DNA of 5,248 bases from JANLQX01 sp043775075 (GTDB lineage Bacteria > Actinomycetota > Acidimicrobiia > Acidimicrobiales > JANYDT01). A program made the translations under genes and the position numbers. The notes beneath the pieces were generated by a model. The model was not told where the DNA came from, searched no databases, and saw only the letters and a program-made list of their open reading frames with translations. Shown here in pieces: positions 1-3,650 of the stretch. The stretch is taken from the NCBI GenBank assembly GCA_043775075.1, contig JAYVSS010000414.1:1-5248 (forward strand), read 5' to 3'. Numbering within the stretch: the first letter of the stretch is position 1; the number at the start of each line of letters is the position of its first letter.

Positions 1-264
1 GCGTATCTTGGCCAGGACCGGTGGGCCGCGCTCAACGCCCTCCCCGCAGGGCAACCGGAGAAGTGCGTGGTGCAGTGGGACCAAGATCGGCGGGTCTTCG
101 TGAATCCCTGTAACAACGAAATTTTCGCCCCCGACGGCACCCGGGAAGATCGCAGTGTGGGACTTGAACGGTTCTCCGCCAAGGCGGATAAGGACGCCGA
201 TCGTCTCGTTGTTGACCTCAACGTGGCCTACGCCGACACCCTCAAGACCCGCCCGCCGTCGTAG
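1..264 (+). CDS. C-terminal part of an unrecognised protein, possibly a degenerate Rieske-fold domain (5' end outside window)
   Basis: The reading frame is open from base 1 to a TAG stop at 262-264 and gives 87 residues, so the gene begins before the window. An internal GTG at 67 is not needed as a start, because the residues before it read smoothly into the same segment. Visible features are a beta-strand-like stretch VVQWDQDRRVFVNPC (residues 23-37), then NNEIFAPDGT, then LERF near residue 55, and a charged tail ending in RPPS. In Rieske proteins the second cluster-binding box has Cys-x2-His before a short FxxxDG segment and a later LxxF. Here the box reads CNNE, so the histidine is missing, and only two cysteines (residues 22 and 37) are present. 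I infer a Rieske-like fold that cannot bind a normal [2Fe-2S] cluster through this box, but the match is short and could be chance. The gene converges on the acyl-CoA synthetase with a 12-base gap and no obvious terminator hairpin. Confidence 0.6.
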   Translation, partial: AYLGQDRWAALNALPAGQPEKCVVQWDQDRRVFVNPCNNEIFAPDGTREDRSVGLERFSAKADKDADRLVVDLNVAYADTLKTRPPS

Positions 265-276
265 TGTCGGCGACCG

Positions 277-1803
277 TCACGAGTTGGCGAGGATCTCCTG
301 CAGTTCGTATCGACGGATCTTGCCCGTGGTCGTCCGGGGAAGTTCGTTAACGATGACGATGACTGCTGGCACTTTGTAGGCCGCCAGGGACTCGGCCAGG
401 GTGCTGCGGAGGTCAACCGGATGAAGGGTGACCCCCGGAAACGGCCTCACTGCGGCCGCCACTTTCTCGCCCTTCCGTGGCTCCGGGAGGGCGACAACGG
501 CGGCCTCGGCTACCCCTTCGATGGCCTCCAGGGCAGCCTGGACTTCGGCGGCGTAGACCGAGTACCCGCCGACCTTGATGACGTCCTTGGCCCGGCCCAC
601 AAACTCAATGGTGCGCCCTGGTCCGCGTCGAGCGAGATCACCGGTTCGCACCCATCCGTCGGCCGTCCGGGTGGCATCGGTGGCGGCCTGGTCGCCGTAA
701 TACCCGTTGAGCACGCCGGGGCCCTTCACCAAAAGTTCACCGACCTGACCGACGTTGACGGTGACGTCGTCCTTGTCGACGATGCGCGTTTGGCAACCGG
801 GCATCGTCATCCCGCGTGCTTTCGTCAGTATGCCCCCGGCATACGGCGGGGTGATTTTCATGATTGCCGCGCCCGACAGTTCAACCATGCCGTAGCCCTC
901 CACGAAAATCGCCTCGCCGATGGCTGTCCCCAATAGCGGCAACGTGGCCGACGCGCCCATGCGTTGGAACTGTTTCGCCAACTCCGGCGGCATGGCGTCG
1001 GCCCCACTCATCCAAACCCGAACGCTCGTAAGGTCGCGCTTTTGTGCCCCGGCCTCAAGGAGCATGCGATACATCGCCGGGACACCGACGAACATCGTGG
1101 CCCGTCGTTGTTCGATGGCGTCCAGTACGTCGTTGGGACGAAAGCGGGAGATGACGTACGTCGGAATGCCAGCTGTAAGTGTGCTTAGGAAACCGGCGAA
1201 GCCCATCACGTGGGCGAGGGGAAGGGCCATCACGGCTTCGTCGCGCCGCCAACCGGTGGGCAGGAGCGCGAGACGGCGGGTCGATGTGAGGAGTCCTCGA
1301 TGCGTGAGGGCGGCACCCTTTGGCTTGCCGGTCGTGCCCGACGTATACAGCAGGACGGCAACGTCGGCCGGGTTCTGCTCGTGCGAGATCGTATGTGCAC
1401 GTGGGATTTCGCGAGGCGTAAGAAGCGCCGGGTCAGTGATCGTAAGCGTTGCTCCACAGTCACGGCGAACGTGGGCGCGCTCGATGTCGGTCGACGCATC
1501 ATTGACCGGAACCGCAATCCCGCCGGCCCGACACACCGCCAGACAGGCCATGACCAACTCAGGCCCGTTTGGGTAATCGATGAGGACCCGGTCCCCCTGA
1601 GCGATTCGGGCCCGGATATCGCCCGATGCGTGTTCGACGGCGCCCGCTACCTGGTTGGCCGTCCACGCCGTGCCCGACGGTGTGGTGACAAGGATGCGAT
1701 CGCCGTGGGCGGCGGCCACCCGTGAGGCCAACGAGGCCAGCGTGAGTCCCTCGTCGGTCACCGCCAGTTGTGCGCGTGCCTTCAGCCGATCGGCGAATCC
1801 CAT
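277..1803 (-). CDS. Acyl-CoA synthetase / AMP-dependent ligase (ANL superfamily)
   Basis: The product should activate a carboxylic acid with ATP to an acyl-adenylate and pass it to coenzyme A, a cytosolic step feeding fatty acid or aromatic acid metabolism. All core ANL motifs are present in the 508-residue product: the phosphate loop LLYTSGTTGKPKGA (151-164), LPLAHVMGF (194-202), the adenine-site motif EGYGMVELS (302-310), GWVRTGDLA (383-391), the hinge region GRAKDVIKVGGYSVYAAEVQ (403-422), and the C-terminal LPRTTTGKIRR with the catalytic lysine at 495. Length is typical for the family and nothing appears truncated. I chose the ATG at 1803; the frame extends upstream to a start at 1896, but those 31 extra residues are low-complexity Arg/Pro/Gly and overlap DNA repeats. 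The ribosome site is weak (GGGA about 17 bases upstream), so the start is uncertain. Acyl chain specificity cannot be read from sequence. The gene is transcribed away from terC and shares its upstream repeat region. Confidence 0.93.
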   Translation of the reverse strand: MGFADRLKARAQLAVTDEGLTLASLASRVAAAHGDRILVTTPSGTAWTANQVAGAVEHASGDIRARIAQGDRVLIDYPNGPELVMACLAVCRAGGIAVPVNDASTDIERAHVRRDCGATLTITDPALLTPREIPRAHTISHEQNPADVAVLLYTSGTTGKPKGAALTHRGLLTSTRRLALLPTGWRRDEAVMALPLAHVMGFAGFLSTLTAGIPTYVISRFRPNDVLDAIEQRRATMFVGVPAMYRMLLEAGAQKRDLTSVRVWMSGADAMPPELAKQFQRMGASATLPLLGTAIGEAIFVEGYGMVELSGAAIMKITPPYAGGILTKARGMTMPGCQTRIVDKDDVTVNVGQVGELLVKGPGVLNGYYGDQAATDATRTADGWVRTGDLARRGPGRTIEFVGRAKDVIKVGGYSVYAAEVQAALEAIEGVAEAAVVALPEPRKGEKVAAAVRPFPGVTLHPVDLRSTLAESLAAYKVPAVIVIVNELPRTTTGKIRRYELQEILANS

Positions 1804-1867
1804 GGGCCAACGACCGTAGTTCCCGGCGCCGCGCCGATGCGGATGGTCGCGGGCCGGTGCGCCCTCA

Positions 1868-1897
1868 GGCGGGCTGAGGCGGGCACGGGCGGGCAAA
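1868..1897. repeat. Three tandem 10-bp GGCGGGC repeats
   Basis: Three adjoining decamers, GGCGGGCTGA (1868-1877), GGCGGGCACG (1878-1887) and GGCGGGCAAA (1888-1897), share the same first seven bases, and a partial fourth copy GGCGAA follows at 1898. The period is close to one turn of the DNA helix. They lie 65 bases upstream of the chosen acyl-CoA synthetase start and just before the 20-bp repeat array. Function is unknown; protein-binding sites on one face of the helix, or simple low-complexity drift in GC-rich DNA, are both possible. Confidence 0.8.
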
Positions 1898-1904
1898 GGC
1901 GAAT

Positions 1905-1988
1905 TCGACCTGGACCGGAACGCGTCGACCTGGACCAGGAAGCGTCGACGCGTTTTGGTCCAGGTGGATGCGTTCTAGTCCAGGTCAC
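1905..1988. repeat. Nested array of four 20-bp units, two direct and two inverted, sharing ACCTGGAC
   Basis: Unit A (1905-1924) and unit B (1925-1944) are abutting direct copies beginning TCGACCTGGACC. After a 4-base TCGA spacer (1945-1948), unit C (1949-1968) and unit D (1969-1988) are abutting copies in the opposite orientation, containing GGTCCAGGT and AGTCCAGGT. Unit C matches the reverse complement of A at 17 of 20 bases. The axis is a perfect 10-bp palindrome, GCGTCGACGC (1942-1951), so the whole 84 bp can fold as a large imperfect cruciform or RNA hairpin. Within unit B the core CCTGGACCAGG is itself palindromic about one central base; the others are imperfect versions, with centres spaced 20, 25 and 20 bp. 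The array lies between the divergent acyl-CoA synthetase and terC genes. It could be an operator array for a dimeric regulator, a dispersed genomic palindromic repeat, or a terminator-like structure. Confidence 0.9.
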
Positions 1989-2006
1989 CACGGCTTCTCA
2001 CCGTGG
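1988..2006 (+). other. Short perfect hairpin (6-bp stem) upstream of the terC promoter
   Basis: CCACGG (1988-1993) and CCGTGG (2001-2006) form a perfect stem around the 7-base loop CTTCTCA. It immediately follows the 20-bp repeat array and overlaps the place where a -35 element for the proposed terC promoter would fall. It could be an operator half-site pair or part of the repeat array. No T-tract follows, so it is unlikely to be an intrinsic terminator. Confidence 0.55.
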
Positions 2007-2012
2007 AGTCTC

Positions 2013-2021
2013 TGGTAAATT
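2013..2021 (+). promoter_or_regulatory. Probable extended -10 promoter for the terC leader
   Basis: The sequence TGGTAAATT contains a TG dinucleotide one base before TAAATT (2016-2021), an extended -10 arrangement and one of the few AT-rich hexamers in this region. No good -35 box is seen at the usual distance (about 1993-1998 reads GCTTCT), which is tolerable for an extended -10 promoter. Transcription would begin near 2027-2028, about 26 bases before the conserved GGGGAGTA of the riboswitch, a sensible distance. This is an inference from spacing and composition. Confidence 0.5.
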
Positions 2022-2026
2022 AGCTG

Positions 2027-2045
2027 GGTTCGCTTATGGCGAACC
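2027..2045 (+). other. Perfect 7-bp hairpin at the predicted 5' end of the terC leader RNA
   Basis: GGTTCGC (2027-2033) and GCGAACC (2039-2045) pair perfectly around the loop TTATG. If transcription starts near 2027, the RNA would begin with this stem directly before the riboswitch. It may protect the 5' end or abut the outer helix of the aptamer. It is also a good inverted repeat in DNA, so an operator just downstream of the promoter is an alternative. Confidence 0.6.
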
Positions 2046-2046
2046 A

Positions 2047-2165
2047 ACCTGAAGGGGAGTATCCCTAGAGGCCGATCGTCATCACGAACCACCTCGGTGG
2101 GTCCGGTGCGGCCAGCTTGGCGCCGTTGGGCGGTGAGCGGAGAGACCTTCCGGTGAGACCTGTTG
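2047..2165 (+). promoter_or_regulatory. yybP-ykoY manganese riboswitch upstream of terC
   Basis: The leader carries the conserved signatures of the yybP-ykoY family: GGGGAGTA at 2054-2061 (first conserved loop), CGTCATCACG at 2077-2086, and GAGACCTTCC at 2142-2151 (the other conserved loop), where CGGA (2138-2141) pairs with TCCG (2149-2152). Between them lie helices of the variable arm, CCAC/GTGG (2089-2092 with 2097-2100) and GCCA/TGGC (2111-2114 with 2118-2121). This family senses Mn2+ by docking the two conserved loops, and usually turns on manganese exporters or TerC-type membrane proteins; the next gene is terC, which fits. The outer closing helix is not clear by eye; CAAC (2045-2048) with GTTG (2162-2165) is one candidate. 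The exact limits are therefore approximate. High manganese is expected to raise terC expression. Confidence 0.88.
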
Positions 2166-2171
2166 TTCCGA

Positions 2172-2190
2172 TCTCCTGGGAGACATTTCC
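2172..2190 (+). promoter_or_regulatory. terC ribosome binding site inside a small sequestering hairpin
   Basis: A Shine-Dalgarno-like GGGAG (2178-2182) lies 8 bases before the GTG start at 2191 and decides that start. TCTC (2172-2175) can pair with GAGA (2180-2183) around the loop CTGG, covering part of the ribosome site. With no terminator and U-tract between the aptamer and the gene, this suggests the riboswitch acts on translation initiation. The stem is only four pairs, so it would need help from the rest of the leader. Confidence 0.6.
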
Positions 2191-3156
2191 GTGTTACTTG
2201 CTGCTGCTGAAACGAAGTCCAATTTCGTCGATCTCGACGTTCCCGTCTGGGCGTGGATCGCCCTCCTCGCCGTCCTTGCGCTGATGCTCGCCGTTGACCT
2301 CTTCCGCCATCGCGACGATCACGAGCCGTCGCCCAAAGAAGCGCTGTTCGAGTCGCTTGGTTGGGTGGCCTGCGGCCTGACGTTTGGTGGCGTCATTTTG
2401 TTCGCCTTCGGCGGAGCGGCCGCCGGGGAGTACTACTCCGGCTACGTGATCGAGAAGGCGCTCAGCGTGGACAACGTGTTCGTCTGGTCCATGCTCTTCA
2501 CGGCGATGGCCATCCCGCTGAAGTATCAGCATCGAGTGCTCTTCTGGGGCATCTTCGGCGCTCTTGCTATGCGCGCCGCTTTTATCGGGTTGGGAAGCGC
2601 TCTCATCACTCAGTTCTGGTGGGTGCTGCTGATATTTGGTGTGTTCTTGGTATTTACGGGCGTGAAAATCATTCGCCATCGCAAAGACGAGGAGTCGGGC
2701 GACGCTTCCAAGGGCATGGCATTGGTACGCCGGTTCATCCCGGTTTCGGATGCATTCGACGGACATAAGTTCATCACCAGGGTCAACGCCAAGCGGATGG
2801 CCACTCCGTTGCTTGCTGCGCTGGTGGTGGTGGAACTCACCGATGTGGTGTTTGCGGTGGACTCCGTGCCCGCCATTCTCGCCGTGGCCCGCGAACCGTT
2901 CCTCGTGTTTTCGTCGAACGCGTTTGCCATTCTTGGGCTGCGAGCGATGTACTTCCTCCTCGCCGACGCCAAGGAAAAATTCCACTATCTGTCCCACGCG
3001 CTCGGGGCGATCCTGGTCTTCGTCGGCCTGAAGATGATGGCGGCCCATTGGTTCCACCTCAACACGTTCGTGTCTCTTGCCGTAATCCTTGGAACGCTTG
3101 CCGGTGCGGTGTATCTCTCGATCCGACACACGAAAAAGAGCGCCGCTATCGCGTAG
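2191..3156 (+). CDS. TerC family integral membrane protein (probable manganese export / metal homeostasis)
   Basis: The 321-residue product is a polytopic membrane protein of the TerC/Alx family. Hydrophobic segments lie at about residues 20-36, 56-74, 96-110, 116-135, 142-160, 205-222, 237-257, 265-284 and 293-311. The two family hallmark motifs with acidic residues in the membrane are clear: EKALSVDNVFVW (88-99) and VELTDVVFAVDSVPAILA (214-231). In E. coli, Alx is linked to Mn2+ export; in Bacillus, TerC proteins supply Mn to secreted enzymes; older names link the family to tellurite resistance. Charged soluble loops occur at 38-50 and 162-200. The GTG start is supported by GGGAG eight bases upstream. 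Placement behind a yybP-ykoY riboswitch supports a manganese role over tellurite resistance. No other ter genes are nearby, so this is a stand-alone homeostasis gene. It converges on the 127-residue gene across a hairpin-rich gap. Confidence 0.96.
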   Translation: MLLAAAETKSNFVDLDVPVWAWIALLAVLALMLAVDLFRHRDDHEPSPKEALFESLGWVACGLTFGGVILFAFGGAAAGEYYSGYVIEKALSVDNVFVWSMLFTAMAIPLKYQHRVLFWGIFGALAMRAAFIGLGSALITQFWWVLLIFGVFLVFTGVKIIRHRKDEESGDASKGMALVRRFIPVSDAFDGHKFITRVNAKRMATPLLAALVVVELTDVVFAVDSVPAILAVAREPFLVFSSNAFAILGLRAMYFLLADAKEKFHYLSHALGAILVFVGLKMMAAHWFHLNTFVSLAVILGTLAGAVYLSIRHTKKSAAIA

Positions 3157-3158
3157 AA

Positions 3159-3179
3159 GGCGAGCCGCTAGGCGAGCCG
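3159..3179. repeat. 9-bp direct repeat just after terC
   Basis: GGCGAGCCG is found at 3159-3167 and again at 3171-3179 with a 3-base CTA spacer. It sits immediately after the terC stop and at the left edge of the segment bounded by the 16-bp repeats. No function can be assigned; replication slippage is a simple explanation. Confidence 0.6.
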
Positions 3180-3204
3180 ACCAGTAGACACAGCAAAATG
3201 AGTC

Positions 3205-3220
3205 GGCCAGCTTGCTGGCC
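3205..3220. terminator. Perfect hairpin in the convergent gap, possible terminator (first of two)
   Basis: GGCCAG (3205-3210) pairs with CTGGCC (3215-3220) around the loop CTTG, a strong GC-rich stem about 50 bases after the terC stop. There is no downstream T-run on the plus strand, so it is not a classical intrinsic terminator, but U-less hairpins between convergent genes are common in GC-rich actinobacteria. Confidence 0.5.
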
Positions 3221-3228
3221 CCCAAGAC

Positions 3229-3252
3229 GGTCAACGCAAAGAAGCGTTGACC
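3229..3252. terminator. Perfect 9-bp hairpin in the convergent gap, possible bidirectional terminator (second of two)
   Basis: GGTCAACGC (3229-3237) pairs perfectly with GCGTTGACC (3244-3252) around an AAAGAA loop. It lies eight bases beyond the stop of the minus-strand gene and about 72 bases after the terC stop, so it is positioned to end both transcripts. No T-tract follows on either strand. Placement and stem strength support a terminator; a protein-binding palindrome is the alternative. Confidence 0.6.
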
Positions 3253-3260
3253 CATCGCCG

Positions 3261-3644
3261 CTATCGCGTAGTGGGCGTGTCTCGGTACGCCATCCACTCG
3301 GCGTTGGACCACAACTCCACGAGCGCATCGCCAACGAAGTGGACGGTCTGCACGACCATCTCGTACCACGGGAGTTCCATGCTCATCGCCTCGGTGAACG
3401 ACAACCCCCGCAGCAACAGATCGGCCTCGGCCATCGTGATGTCGATGGTGGCGTCTTCGCCGTTTCCACCGGTGGACACCGACGCCGCCTGGTGAAGCGT
3501 GGTGGTGAGGTTGTAATACACCTCGGGGTCGCAGCGCAGATCGTGATCATCGATGATGCCGATTACCGTCTGCAGCGCCACGACCCCTTCCGTCGGCATC
3601 GTCAGTGTACGTATGGAATTTCCCAGCGGCTGGTCCGACGTCAC
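3261..3644 (-). CDS. Small hypothetical protein downstream of pcrA
   Basis: I do not recognise this 127-residue product. It has no signal peptide, no clear membrane segment and no metal-binding cysteine set. It is acidic and looks largely helical, with a conserved-looking C-terminal half (LPWYEMVVQTVHFVGDALVE, about residues 91-110) rich in aromatic residues. The GTG start at 3644 is six bases after the pcrA stop, with a purine-rich AAGAAAG about 12 bases upstream on the sense strand, so it is probably co-transcribed and perhaps translationally coupled with pcrA. An internal ATG at 3599 (residue 16) is an alternative start with a poor ribosome site. The stop TAG at 3261-3263 lies inside the second copy of the 16-bp repeat. 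The frame is believable because it fits the gap between pcrA and the terminator region exactly and its composition is protein-like, unlike the Arg/Pro-rich alternative frames. Confidence 0.7.
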   Translation of the reverse strand: MTSDQPLGNSIRTLTMPTEGVVALQTVIGIIDDHDLRCDPEVYYNLTTTLHQAASVSTGGNGEDATIDITMAEADLLLRGLSFTEAMSMELPWYEMVVQTVHFVGDALVELWSNAEWMAYRDTPTTR

Positions 3645-3650
3645 GCCGCG

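Larger units (their letters stand above)
3141..3271 (+). repeat. Exact 16-bp direct repeat flanking the convergent intergenic segment
   Basis: CGCCGCTATCGCGTAG occurs at 3141-3156, where it encodes the last codons and stop of terC, and again at 3256-3271, where it overlaps the stop codon of the converging minus-strand gene. The following bases remain partly similar (AAGGCGAG against TGGGCGTG), giving 21 of 24 matches. The two copies start 115 bp apart and enclose 99 bp containing both hairpins. The second copy looks like a duplicate of the terC tail. Confidence 0.85.

Noticed and set aside
421..1725. Three plus-strand open frames opposite the acyl-CoA synthetase
   Set aside because: The opposite strand encodes every conserved motif of the ANL superfamily in one frame, and these frames show no protein-family signal.
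1804..1896. N-terminal extension of the acyl-CoA synthetase to a start at 1896
   Set aside because: The extra residues are Arg/Pro/Gly-rich and partly encoded by the decamer repeats, and the family N-terminus begins naturally near the ATG at 1803.
1868..1988. CRISPR array
   Set aside because: The repeats are short, abut without unique spacers and occur in both orientations, so this is not a CRISPR layout.
1905..1988. Insertion sequence or transposon terminal repeats
   Set aside because: The inverted copies enclose only a 4-base spacer, no transposase is present, and no target-site duplication was found at the edges.
1768..2052. Short plus- and minus-strand open frames through the repeat array
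   Set aside because: Their translations are dictated by the repeated DNA units (repeating Asp-Leu-Asp or Ser-Gly-Pro patterns); no ribosome sites or family resemblance were seen.
2191..3156. Tellurite resistance operon
   Set aside because: Only terC is present, without terZ/terD/terB-type neighbours, and the manganese riboswitch gives a better explanation.
2194..3369. Long open frame on the minus strand opposite terC (391 codons)
   Set aside because: It lies almost wholly antisense to a clear TerC gene, has Arg/His/Gln-rich low-complexity content with no domain, and arises from the strong codon bias of the real gene.
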